64,000 bases of DNA from Bacteroides sp. GM023 (GTDB lineage Bacteria; Bacteroidota; Bacteroidia; Bacteroidales; Bacteroidaceae). A program made the position numbers and the translations under genes. Shown here in pieces: positions 54,016 to 63,000 of the stretch (its first letter is position 1; each line of letters starts with the position of its first letter). Where the stretch lies: NCBI RefSeq assembly GCF_014750685.1, contig NZ_JAAXGE010000001.1, positions 186,001 to 250,000 on the forward strand. Direction: 5' to 3'. The notes under the pieces were generated by a model that did no database searches, had not been told where the DNA came from, and worked only from the letters and a program-made list of their open reading frames with translations.

Positions 54016-54900
54016 ATGACAACAAAACAATGGATTGGCATTGAAGAAGCAGCAACCAAGTACCAAGTATCCCCCAAGCGTATTATCACTTGGTGTGAAA
54101 GACAAGAGATTATTTATTCGGAAATCGGTGATTATCCGATGATTGACGAAAGCAGTCTGATAGATTGTCTTGAACGAAGAATCCGATTCTGTATTTCGGA
54201 AGAAGAGCACAAACGTCGGATAGACAACAAATTGAAAGAAAACGAAGAAGAATTATTCTTACTCCAATCACTGAAAGAACTGACTCCACTCATCCGCCTG
54301 ATAATAAAAGAGCTTGCCGGAATGATTAGGAACGACGAAAGAAGGCAGCTATTTCTTTATACCGTATTGCAAGGAAGCATCAAAGACTTTAGCGTTCAAC
54401 AACGTATAGGTTATCGCCAAGCACAAAAGGAATTTGACGGGCTGATAAAAGAAATCAAAACTCAGGCAGGATTCCTTAGAACTTATAAAAAAGAGAATAT
54501 CCGTCTCAAAGCACTGGTGCGAGCCTATGAAATGAAATTCTGCAAAGATATGTCCGGTACGGATATATCCAGTACAGATATGCTCGGCGGAATACTGGAA
54601 AAGGATGTAAATCCCGAAACTTTTATCCCGGAAGATATGAAAGCGGTAATCGCACTACTCGATACTCCTATCACTAAATTGAATTTTGATATTCGGTCGC
54701 AGCGGGTAATCTTTGATGCCGATATAAAAACACTCCGTGAACTGCTACAAATCACCTCTAAATACGGATTTAAAAGATTGCGTGACAGGCTGCCTAACTT
54801 CGGATTGGTTTCACAAAGGAAAGTGGAAGAACGATTGAAAGAACTGAATGTACTGGACGTAGAAGGAAACTGCACTTTATATAGATACCTTGATGAATAA
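54016..54900 (+). CDS. Regulator-like protein: N-terminal HTH plus RpoA alpha-CTD-like C-terminus
   Basis: A 294-residue cytosolic protein. Residues 1-50 look like an excisionase/MerR-type HTH (WIGIEEAATKYQVSPKRIITWCERQ, then a short wing). A charged helical, probably coiled-coil region follows (about 55-180) with a possible second HTH (FSVQQRIGYRQAQKEFDGLI). The C-terminal 45 residues (IKTLRELLQITSKYGFKRLR and LPNFGLVSQRKVEERLKELNVLD) resemble the helix-hairpin-helix domain of the RNA polymerase alpha-subunit C-terminus, including its PNxGxxS motif. This suggests a protein that binds DNA and mimics or contacts polymerase. I do not recognise a named family. It is single-gene, behind a long structured leader. 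Confidence 0.7.
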   Translation: MTTKQWIGIEEAATKYQVSPKRIITWCERQEIIYSEIGDYPMIDESSLIDCLERRIRFCISEEEHKRRIDNKLKENEEELFLLQSLKELTPLIRLIIKELAGMIRNDERRQLFLYTVLQGSIKDFSVQQRIGYRQAQKEFDGLIKEIKTQAGFLRTYKKENIRLKALVRAYEMKFCKDMSGTDISSTDMLGGILEKDVNPETFIPEDMKAVIALLDTPITKLNFDIRSQRVIFDADIKTLRELLQITSKYGFKRLRDRLPNFGLVSQRKVEERLKELNVLDVEGNCTLYRYLDE

Positions 54901-54940
54901 TGAATGGTATATGGTATAATGTACTTATCGATACACACTA

Positions 54941-55041
54941 TGAGAGTAACTTTTACTCTCATAGCTACTCTCATTCTTACTCTCATATCTGAAATGCCGA
55001 TGAATAAAGGATTATAGACGATTAATGAGAGCATGAGAGTA
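54941..55041. repeat. ACTCTCA heptamer repeat region
   Basis: TGAGAGTA at 54941, TACTCTCA at 54954, 54966 and 54978 (12 bp apart), then TGAGAG at 55026 and TGAGAGTA at 55034. The mixed orientation allows hairpins. The gap from 54901 to 55214 holds no gene; its right half is plain A/T-rich sequence with a possible promoter for the 70-residue protein. Confidence 0.82.
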
Positions 55042-55214
55042 AATTGTGCAAAAAAACTTTTGTGTGACTGGATTAAGAATGCCGCGCTGGATTTAAGGTT
55101 AAGTGTGCTGCAACAGTATAATAGTACCCTTGATTTCTTCAAAAATCATTAAAACGAAAAACTTTTCTTGCTCTTGATTGTCTTATCACCATAAACCTAT
55201 AAAAAAGAAAACTT

Positions 55215-55427
55215 ATGGATGATATGATTAACAGACACGATTCGATTGCCGAAGAGAATATCGAACCGAATGGTCGTCCGGCTACGAACGATTTTGAAGA
55301 ATGGAGCAGCGAAGTTACTGACCGTGCAGACAATGTTTTCAAGAATGACGCAAAAGATGGTCCTATCAAGGATCGTGAGAAACGTATAAAGGAAATGGAT
55401 GAAGTAATAAAAAAAGACCTTGAATAA
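55215..55427 (+). CDS. Small acidic hypothetical protein (70 residues)
   Basis: MDDMINRHDSIAEENIEPNG and the rest of the chain are rich in Asp, Glu and Lys, hydrophilic throughout (NDFEEWSSEVTDRADNVF, REKRIKEMDEVIKKDLE), with no membrane segment. The length, start codon and the terminator wrapped around its stop codon argue that it is real. It is convergent with the putative nuclease gene, 18 nt away, so the terminator probably serves both. An antitoxin or anti-nuclease role is conceivable from position and charge but is only a guess. Confidence 0.6.
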   Translation: MDDMINRHDSIAEENIEPNGRPATNDFEEWSSEVTDRADNVFKNDAKDGPIKDREKRIKEMDEVIKKDLE

Positions 55428-55438
55428 AGGTCTTTTTT
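55409..55438. terminator. Bidirectional terminator overlapping the small-protein stop codon
   Basis: AAAAAGACCTT (55411-55421) pairs with AAGGTCTTTTT (55427-55437). The loop holds the stop codon TAA, so the hairpin includes the last codons of the gene. Its A/T-runs on both sides suit both convergent genes. Confidence 0.88.
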
Positions 55439-55444
55439 GCATTG

Positions 55445-55864
55445 TTATTTAATGGTAATTTCTGCTTGTATATTCTTTGATATAAGCTCTATCCCGTATT
55501 TTTTCTTAAATAAGGCTTTTGCTCTTTGTGCGGAAGTATCATTGGAAGGGTAACGGCTCGATACAATGATAGCTTGTTTCTTGACAGTGCTGTTTTTGGC
55601 AGATAACTGCTGAATGCTGGCTTCCAGTTGTTCGACAGCATGGGGCAAGTCTTTTCCTTTGAGCTCTACGAAGTACTCATTGTGGCAATGGTCGAGTATC
55701 AGATAGTCGCATTTGATTCCCTCAGTAATTTGGCATCCGTCCACTGTTATTTTTGTCAGCGAGTATTGGTTGGGATTTAAGAAAATGCATTTGCACTTCT
55801 TTTCTTTTACTACCACTATTTTATCTGTAACTTCCCGTGTACAGGCCTGTTTGAATATTGCCAT
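55445..55864 (-). CDS. Small putative PD-(D/E)XK-type nuclease partner of the ATPase
   Basis: A 139-residue cytosolic protein. A central stretch KCDYLILDHCHNEYFVELKGKD carries Asp53, Glu67 and Lys69 in the D-x(13)-E-x-K spacing of PD-(D/E)XK nucleases, followed by a helix with HAVEQLEASIQQL and a strand KKQAIIVSSRYP. No signal peptide or zinc motif. It starts 1 nt after the ATPase stop, so the two form one operon and very likely one system. The overall size is small for a nuclease, and DNA cleavage is inferred only from the motif. An RloB- or TOPRIM-like alternative is not supported. Confidence 0.65.
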   Translation of the reverse strand: MAIFKQACTREVTDKIVVVKEKKCKCIFLNPNQYSLTKITVDGCQITEGIKCDYLILDHCHNEYFVELKGKDLPHAVEQLEASIQQLSAKNSTVKKQAIIVSSRYPSNDTSAQRAKALFKKKYGIELISKNIQAEITIK

Positions 55865-55865
55865 T

Positions 55866-56864
55866 TTATTCTAAATCTAGTAACGCAGAGAAAATTCTGC
55901 TTTGTTCATCTGAAGTGGCATCTATCTGGTCGGCAACGATGATATTAAATTCTTCATCTAAAATGGATATGATAGTACCATTCTCTATTTTGTAGGCCGT
56001 GATTTTGTCACAGTCAACCCAACATTCTTTGGGGAGTACGGCTGCAATCTTATCTTCTTTTTCCGGATGCGCTTTAAGTATATTACCCGCTTCTATCATG
56101 TTATTTAAAGCGGATAACAGATATGGACTGTGGGTAGTTACTGTCAGTTGATGACATTTGTTTATCATATGATGCAATAAGCTAACTTGAGTCTCGGGAA
56201 AAAGATTAAGCTCCGGTTCTTCTATTACAAAATGAGTGTTCGGCTGTTCCTTGGCTACGTAATCTATAACCATTAACAAAGGTATGACGGACTGGATACC
56301 CGACGATGCATCCTTGAAAGGAATAACTTTATCGTGGTCGATTAGTACTAAATTCTCACTCGTTTCCCGAACCTGGAATATCATATTGAATATAGGAATC
56401 TGATAATTGGCGAATTGGTTTTTTGCCTTTTCGTAAAGTGAAGCAAATTCCAGCAATGTCAATGGTATGGGAGCTTTAGCCAGGACTAAAGTCGCTATGG
56501 AACGGGAAAATGTACTGATAAAGAAGCGTTCTGCCGGAATGTATAAGTTATGAGTAGCCGGATTCGTTCGGAGAGTAAATTCGAAAGAACCGTCTTTATA
56601 AATAATACTTCTCTTGTCAGAAGTATAACTGATATAACTGTCTGGATTGAAATACGAAACAATATTAAGCTCGGCAAACTTCGCCATTAAACTGTTCGAT
56701 TCTGTTTCCGAGGACTGATTTTCATAATTCTCAAAGAGGGTGATAAGTTTGGCTACTGTACTCTTGCCGGCTCCTTGCTCACCTATGAAAATATTAATTT
56801 CCTTCAGAACAATATCTGCTGAAGTAATCGCTCCAAAGTTACGAATGGTAAGTTTACGCTCCAT
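55866..56864 (-). CDS. AAA/ABC-type ATPase (OLD/AAA_15-like)
   Basis: A 332-residue cytosolic ATPase of the SMC/ABC-like branch. It has Walker A GEQGAGKST (28-36), an ABC-signature-like SSGIQSVIPLL (about 186-197), Walker B HFVIEEPELNLFPE (about 210-222) and an H-loop TVTTHSPYLLSALNN (about 238-250). The coiled-coil/insert between Walker A and the signature is short. ATPases of this kind are found in OLD-, PARIS-, Septu- and similar anti-phage systems, where a nuclease partner does the damage. Here the partner is the ExK protein encoded 1 nt downstream, and a tRNA gene lies 100 bp upstream. Defence is the likely, unproven role. Confidence 0.85.
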   Translation of the reverse strand: MERKLTIRNFGAITSADIVLKEINIFIGEQGAGKSTVAKLITLFENYENQSSETESNSLMAKFAELNIVSYFNPDSYISYTSDKRSIIYKDGSFEFTLRTNPATHNLYIPAERFFISTFSRSIATLVLAKAPIPLTLLEFASLYEKAKNQFANYQIPIFNMIFQVRETSENLVLIDHDKVIPFKDASSGIQSVIPLLMVIDYVAKEQPNTHFVIEEPELNLFPETQVSLLHHMINKCHQLTVTTHSPYLLSALNNMIEAGNILKAHPEKEDKIAAVLPKECWVDCDKITAYKIENGTIISILDEEFNIIVADQIDATSDEQSRIFSALLDLE

Positions 56865-56928
56865 ATTACTATACGACTTAGATTTTCAATTCGTGTCGCA
56901 ATATAATCAATAAAAGGAAGAAAATCAA

Positions 56929-56963
56929 AAAAGAGCAACTCTTTTAGAATTGCTCTTTTCTTT
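56929..56963 (-). terminator. Terminator after tRNA-Ala
   Basis: AAAAGAGCAA (56929-56938) pairs with TTGCTCTTTT (56950-56959) around an 11-nt loop, followed on the minus strand by TTTTGATTTTC. It separates the tRNA from the ATPase gene. Confidence 0.85.
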
Positions 56964-56966
56964 AAG

Positions 56967-57040
56967 TGGAGAGTATCGGACTCGAACCGATCACCTCGAC
57001 ACTGCCAGTGTCGCGCTCTAGCCAGATGAGCTAACCCCCC
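56967..57040 (-). tRNA. tRNA-Ala (anticodon GGC)
   Basis: The minus strand folds into a full cloverleaf of 74 nt without an encoded CCA. The acceptor stem GGGGGGT/ACTCTCC contains the G3:U70 pair that marks tRNA-Ala. The anticodon stem-loop CGACA-CTGGCAG-TGTCG puts GGC in the anticodon position (reads GCC). D and T arms are normal (GGTTCGAGTCC). Its 3' end faces the ATPase/nuclease pair. Confidence 0.95.
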
Positions 57041-57157
57041 TTTTCAACCTTATATGATAACGTTTGCAAACGAATCCTTTTTTGTTGGCACAAATATAAT
57101 GCAATATTCTGAAATAATTGCTATGTTTGCGGTAAATAATCGTTTGAAAAAAAAGAT

Positions 57158-57460
57158 ATGCTGATTTATAATACAACTTTTCAGGTGGACGATGCCATCC
57201 ACGACAATTTTTTGATTTGGATAAAAGAATTCTATATTCCCGAAGTGCAAAAACACGGCACATTGAAAGCGCCGCGCATTTGCCGGATTCTGAGTCACCG
57301 GGAAGATGGAAGCTCCTATTCTCTGCAATGGGAAGTGGAGAGCAGCGGATTGCTGCATCGTTGGCATTTGGAACAGGGAGTGCGTTTGAATGACGAACTT
57401 ACAAAAATATTTAAAGATAAAGTGATTGGATTTCCGACATTAATGGAGATAGTAGAGTGA
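57158..57460 (+). CDS. DUF4286 family protein
   Basis: A 100-residue soluble protein ([21 protein letters not shown]). A ferredoxin-like alpha/beta pattern is suggested by [19 protein letters not shown] and [34 protein letters not shown]. It is a Bacteroidota-specific family of unknown activity. Its stop overlaps the GTG start of ruvC by 4 nt, so it is translationally coupled to the Holliday-junction resolvase, which hints at, but does not prove, a DNA-related role. Confidence 0.85.
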   Translation: MLIYNTTFQVDDAIHDNFLIWIKEFYIPEVQKHGTLKAPRICRILSHREDGSSYSLQWEVESSGLLHRWHLEQGVRLNDELTKIFKDKVIGFPTLMEIVE

Positions 57461-58023
57461 TTCAACCGGTAAAGGAAAAGATAATCCTGGGGATTGACCC
57501 CGGCACGACAATCATGGGATACGGAGTCTTGAGAATCAAGGGAACCAAGCCCGAAATGATTGCCATGGGAATTATCGACTTGCGCAAATTTGCCAATCAC
57601 TACCTGAAACTGCGCCATATCCACGAACGGGTATTGGGCATTATTGAAAGTTATCTGCCTGACGAACTGGCAATTGAAGCTCCATTCTTCGGTAAGAACG
57701 TGCAGTCTATGCTGAAACTGGGACGTGCGCAGGGAGTAGCGATGGCGGCGGCATTGAGCCGTGATATTCCTATCACCGAATACGCCCCTTTGAAAATAAA
57801 GATGGCAATTACCGGAAACGGACAGGCTTCGAAAGAACAGGTGGCGGATATGTTACAGCGGATGCTCCGTCTTTCGAAAGAGGATATGCCTGTCTTTATG
57901 GATGCTACGGACGGACTGGCTGCTGCCTACTGTCATTTTCTGCAAATGGGACGCCCTGTCATGGAGAAAGGATATAGTAGCTGGAAGGATTTTATAGCGA
58001 AGAATCCGGATAAGGTAAAGTAA
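57457..58023 (+). CDS. ruvC: Holliday junction resolvase RuvC
   Basis: A 188-residue endonuclease that resolves Holliday junctions bound by RuvAB. The RNase H-fold acidic residues appear in [14 protein letters not shown] (Asp14), [24 protein letters not shown] (Glu) and [13 protein letters not shown] (two Asp). The start is a GTG at 57457, overlapping the stop of the DUF4286 gene (GTGA). It ends 71 nt before the pullulanase gene, probably in the same transcript. Confidence 0.97.
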   Translation: MIQPVKEKIILGIDPGTTIMGYGVLRIKGTKPEMIAMGIIDLRKFANHYLKLRHIHERVLGIIESYLPDELAIEAPFFGKNVQSMLKLGRAQGVAMAAALSRDIPITEYAPLKIKMAITGNGQASKEQVADMLQRMLRLSKEDMPVFMDATDGLAAAYCHFLQMGRPVMEKGYSSWKDFIAKNPDKVK

Positions 58024-58094
58024 ACTGATAGGTTACTGATAGATTATAGAAGATAATCATAGAACGAAAAACGTTATCACAGGAGAGTATTAGG

Positions 58095-60095
58095 ATGGGA
58101 ATTAATTATTCAGCAATAGTAGGGGTTACTACAGTGGCAACAGTGATGAGTTGTTCTTCTGCGAAAAAGGAATATGCTTCCTTTGAGTTATACCCGGTTC
58201 GCACGGGAAGTCTTACGGAAATGGAATATGCGCCGGAAGCAACCAAGTTTATTCTATGGTCGCCGACAGCGGAAGAAGTACGCCTGATGCTTTATGATGA
58301 AGGCGAAGGCGGACACGCTTACGAAACAGTGAAGATGGAACGCGGAGAGGACGGAACCTGGACCACCGTAGTAAACAAGGACTTACTCGATAAATTCTAT
58401 GCTTTCAATGTGAAGATTGACGATAAGTGGCAGGGAGACACACCGGGCATCAACGCCCATGCGGTCGGCGTGAATGGAAAACGTGCCGCTATTATCGACT
58501 GGAAGTCAACGAACCCGGAAGGGTGGGAGAGTGACCAGCGTCCACCGTTGAAATCTCCTGCCGATATGATTATCTACGAAATGCATCATCGTGACTTCTC
58601 TGTCGATTCTACTTCAGGAATAAAGAACAAAGGAAAATACCTCGCACTGACCGAACACGGAACGATGAACTCGGATAAACTGCCGACCGGCATCGACCAT
58701 CTGATAGAACTGGGCGTGACGCACGTCCATCTCCTTCCTTCTTATGATTATGCTTCCGTAGATGAAACGAAACTGGACGAAAACCAGTACAACTGGGGAT
58801 ACGACCCGTTGAACTACAACGTCCCCGACGGCTCCTACTCAACAGACCCTTATCAGCCTGCCACCCGTGTGAAAGAATTCAAGCAAATGGTGCAGGCGCT
58901 TCACAAAGCCGGTATCCGTGTGATAATGGATGTAGTCTACAACCATACCTTCAATACGACTGAAAGTAACTTTGAACGTACCGTTCCCGGTTACTTTTAC
59001 CGTCAGAAAGAAGACGGTACCTTGGCGAATGGTTCGGGATGCGGCAATGAGACGGCAAGCGAGCGCCCTATGATGCGTAAATTTATGATAGAATCCGTCC
59101 TCTACTGGATGAAGGAATATCATATCGACGGTTTCCGCTTTGACCTGATGGGAGTGCATGACATCGAGACAATGAATGAAATCCGCAAAGCGGTGAACGG
59201 AGTAGACCCGACAATTTGCATCTATGGCGAAGGCTGGGCGGCCGAAACTCCCCAATATCCTGCTGATTCCCTGGCAATGAAAGGAAACGTTGCCCATATG
59301 CCCGGAATCGCCGTTTTCTCCGACGAACTGCGTGACGGACTCTGCGGTCCTGTTTGGGAAAAAGACAAAGGCGCTTTCCTTGCCGGAGTTCCGGGTGGGG
59401 AGAATAGCGTTAAGTTTGGTATCGTAGGCGCTATTGAGCATCCGCAAGTACGGTATGATTCGGTGAATTACAGTCAGAAACCGTGGGCGGAACAACCGAC
59501 TCAAATGATTGGCTACGTCTCCTGCCACGATGGCTTATGCCTGACAGACCGATTGAAAGCGAGTATGCCGGGGATTACTCCCGAACAACTTGTACGCCTT
59601 GATAAGCTGGCGCAAACGGTTGTCTTCACTTCGCAAGGCATTCCGTTTATCTATGCCGGAGAGGAAGTGATGCGTGACAAACAGGGAGTGGATAACAGCT
59701 ATAAAAGTTCGGATGCGGTCAATGCCATTGACTGGAGACGCAAAACGACGAATAGCGATGTCTTCATGTACTACAAACGGCTGATAGACCTTCGCAAATC
59801 TCATCCCGCTTTCCGTATGGGAGATGCGGATAAGGTGCGGAAACATTTGGAGTTTCTCCCCGTAGAAGGTAAGAATCTGATTGCCTTCCGCCTGAAAGAC
59901 CATGCCAACGGGGACCGTTGGGAAGATATTGTAGTCGCTTACAACTCCCGTACTACGCCTGCCCGCCTTGAAGTGCCGATTGGCAAATACACGGTTGTGT
60001 GCAAAGATGGCGTGATAGATGTCCGCGGATTAGGAACGCAAACCGGGCCGGAAGTTATTGTTCCCAGCCAGTCTGCGCTAATCATGTATAAGTAA
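58095..60095 (+). CDS. pulA: Type I pullulanase (GH13), lipoprotein
   Basis: A 666-residue alpha-1,6-debranching enzyme for pullulan, glycogen or starch limit dextrins. An N-terminal signal with a Cys at about 20 (VATVMSCSS) suggests lipid anchoring. An Ig-like CBM48/early-set domain (about 30-150; FILWSPTAEEVRLMLYDEG) precedes the GH13 barrel with IIYEMHHRDFSVDSTSG, VIMDVVYNHT, the nucleophile Asp350 (DGFRFDLMG), the acid/base Glu379 (YGEGW) and the stabiliser Asp479 (VSCHDG). A C-terminal beta domain follows. Its stop is 3 bp from the end of the second HTCS gene on the opposite strand; the two are convergent, so they are not one operon. Confidence 0.95.
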   Translation: MGINYSAIVGVTTVATVMSCSSAKKEYASFELYPVRTGSLTEMEYAPEATKFILWSPTAEEVRLMLYDEGEGGHAYETVKMERGEDGTWTTVVNKDLLDKFYAFNVKIDDKWQGDTPGINAHAVGVNGKRAAIIDWKSTNPEGWESDQRPPLKSPADMIIYEMHHRDFSVDSTSGIKNKGKYLALTEHGTMNSDKLPTGIDHLIELGVTHVHLLPSYDYASVDETKLDENQYNWGYDPLNYNVPDGSYSTDPYQPATRVKEFKQMVQALHKAGIRVIMDVVYNHTFNTTESNFERTVPGYFYRQKEDGTLANGSGCGNETASERPMMRKFMIESVLYWMKEYHIDGFRFDLMGVHDIETMNEIRKAVNGVDPTICIYGEGWAAETPQYPADSLAMKGNVAHMPGIAVFSDELRDGLCGPVWEKDKGAFLAGVPGGENSVKFGIVGAIEHPQVRYDSVNYSQKPWAEQPTQMIGYVSCHDGLCLTDRLKASMPGITPEQLVRLDKLAQTVVFTSQGIPFIYAGEEVMRDKQGVDNSYKSSDAVNAIDWRRKTTNSDVFMYYKRLIDLRKSHPAFRMGDADKVRKHLEFLPVEGKNLIAFRLKDHANGDRWEDIVVAYNSRTTPARLEVPIGKYTVVCKDGVIDVRGLGTQTGPEVIVPSQSALIMYK

Positions 60096-60098
60096 GCC

Positions 60099-63000
60099 TT
60101 ATTCTTGCGGAACGTCCGGCTGTTCTTTGTATTCGGTAGGCGAAATGCCATAGAACTCCCGGAAAGAGTTGGAGAAATGGGAGAGATTGGAGAAACCGGT
60201 GGCGTAGGCAACTTCCGAGATACTCAGGTTTTTCTCCCGCAGCAGGGTAGCCGCCTGCTTCAACCGGATATTACGGATAAAATCACGTGCCGACTGGTTC
60301 GTCAGTTCTTTTAATTTCCGGTGCATATGTACACGGCTCATGCCGACATTGGCTGCCAGCATTTCTACGTTGAGTGCGGGGTCGGTGAGATGTTCGTTGA
60401 TAGTCTTCATTACTTTACCCATCAATATCTCGTCGTTCGATTTCATTTCTATTTTTACAATCTTCTCTTCCACCTGTTGTTCGCCTATAAGCTGTCCGCG
60501 CAACCTTTCCCGGTTGGCTATCAGGTTACTTGCGGTGGTGCGCAGGATTTCGGTATTGAAGGGTTTTACAATGTAGGCATCCGCACCGGTTTCCAACCCT
60601 TCGATTCGGTCTTCCGCCTTTGATTTTGCAGTTAGTAATATAACAGGTATATGATTGATGTTAATATTCTGCTTCACCTTGCGGCAGAGGGTGATTCCGT
60701 CCATTTCAGGCATCATGATGTCACTGATTACCAAGTCCGGCTTATCTCTTAAAATAACTTCCAGCCCTTCCCGTCCGTTCGTACATTCGCTGATACGGAA
60801 GTCCGTATTCAACTCATTCCGCATATATTGGCGTATTTCATCATCGTCTTCTATAATCAGGACACGATAACGAGTTTTGGCTTTCGGCTTTTTGACTTCA
60901 TCCGCCATTGCGTTCTCATTGTCCGTTTCGTACAGGGTATCTTTAGACAGTTGAGACATCAGAAGGTCGCTTCCCGCTTCATCCGGGTTTTCCAGTTCAT
61001 CGGTTTTCAGATGGTCGCTTCCCAATGGCAACCGGATAATGAAACGCGTGCCCTGTTCATCTTCCCGGTTTTCCGCTTTGATGAGGCCGTGATGCAGTTT
61101 TACAAGTGAGCGAGCCAGGTGTAATCCGATTCCGGTACCGAAGTTGGATTGCGTCATATCATTGTTAATCTGATAGAAACGCTCGAAGATTTGTTTGATT
61201 TTGTCCTTGTCGATGCCGATTCCGTCGTCCGTCACGCAGATTTCAAAATAATCCTTCAATGCACCCCGGTAGGCGCTGTTGTGACCAGTCTTTAGCAGGA
61301 TATGGATGTTTCCGCCATCACTTGTATATTTGAAAGCATTGGATAATACATTCATCAACACCTTGTCGAAGTTGTTCAGGTCAATCCATACTTTGAGTGA
61401 ATCGGCATCCGGGAGTTCCTTGTCGAAGGTGAATGTGATATTCTTCTTCTGAGCCTGGTAATTGAAAGTCTGCATCAGGTCTTCGATAAATCCTACCATA
61501 TCCGTTTCCCGGAATTTCAGGTGCATCTGCCCTTTATCCAGTTTTCGTATATCCATGAGCTGATTGATAAGACGGAGAATACGCTGGGCGTTCCGGTAAA
61601 TCATAAGATATACCTGTTGCTTCTCGGAATGTTCGGCAATCAACTTTTCCAGCGGGCTGATGATTAATGTCATCGGAGTGCGTATCTCATGCGATATATT
61701 GATGAAGAACTGCAATTTCGCTTCATTGATTTGCTCCTGATGCCGTTGTTTCATTATTTCCTGGCGGCGGTGGATGCGGGATATGACATACATGGTGAGG
61801 GCGTAAAGAACCAATACGAGCAGGCAACTCCATAACACTTTTGCCCACCAGGTGTTATACCAGGGCGGAGTGACAACTATCTCCACGGTGCGTATATCGG
61901 ACGTACTCTTGTTGTCTTTGGCTCTGACCATCAGCGTGTACGTACCGGGCGACAGATTGGCATAGCTCACCCGGTTCATTCCCGGACTGGTATTCAGCCA
62001 GTTCGTTTCCAGTTCCTTGATTTTATATTGATAGATTATTCTTTCCGGATTGGCAAAGTCCAGTGTGGAAAGTTCCATTCTGAAAGAGTTCTGTTCGTAT
62101 GTCAGTGTGAAACGGGTGGCATCCATCACGTCGGAGTCGGTGATGGCGTGCTTTCCCAGCATATCACCTTTCCTGACGGAATGGTTGCCGAGTATGAAGT
62201 CGGTAATCTCTATGCGGAGTTTCTTGTCAGGTTCGGCTATATCCTTCGGGTAGAAGCTGGTCACCCCGCCCGTTCCGCCGAAATAAATCTTTCCGCGGTG
62301 GTCTTTGTAGAAAGCGCCGCGTGTAAATTCATTCCCCTGTATACCGTCGGATGCGGTGTAGTTGATAAATGTTTCGGTATCGGCTATCAGTTTGGACATT
62401 CCCTGATGGGTGCTTATCCAGTAGTTATTCATATCATCCTGCACCATTCCGCAGATAACGTCGCTGGGCAATCCCTGTTGTGTGGTGTAAATACTGAATT
62501 TCTGTGTGCGCTTGTCAAACTTGTACAACCCTTCGGAAGTCCCTACCCAAATAAACCCTTTGTCGTCTTGCAATAGGGTATGTACAAAGGTATTGGGGAG
62601 CAGATTGTTTTGTGACAGGTAGTTGATAAAGTTCTCCGTCTTGGGGTTGAAGCAACTCAGTCCGTTGCAGGTGCCTATCCATAATAATCCTTCGTTATCC
62701 TCGATGATACAGTTAATCCAGTCGTTGCAGAGCTTGTTTACCTGCCAGTTCTCGTTTTGCGATTTGGAAGATTGATATTGGTTGATTACTTTGCCGGAGA
62801 TGTCCATTTTATACACTCCTGAGCCGTAAGTTCCCACCCAGATATGCTGGTTGCGGTCTTCGGCTATACAGAATATTTTCTTGTTGTCAGAGGCTTTTGG
62901 GGTGGACAGTTGTTCGTTGACAGGTGTGCATACACCGGTTTGTTTATTCATCAGCGTTAGTCCGCTCAGATAAGAACCTATCCATAGTTTATGTTCCGAG

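Noticed and set aside
53837..54019. 60-codon frame inside the leader of the regulator-like gene
   Set aside because: It overlaps the start of the downstream gene and the strong hairpins, and its product (MINRMSVPSLYPYRY) has no protein-like composition. It is better explained as leader RNA.
56967..57040. Duplicated tRNA 3' end (att site) marking an integrated element
   Set aside because: No second copy of the tRNA-Ala 3' end was found down to about 53 kb, and no integrase gene is present, so an island boundary cannot be shown.
58609..58842. Minus-strand frames inside pulA (also 58839-59528, 59535-59903)
   Set aside because: All are antisense to conserved GH13 coding sequence and have no independent support.
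60095..60099. Pullulanase and second HTCS as one operon
   Set aside because: They are on opposite strands and convergent with a 3-bp gap, so they cannot share a transcript, although a functional link is possible.
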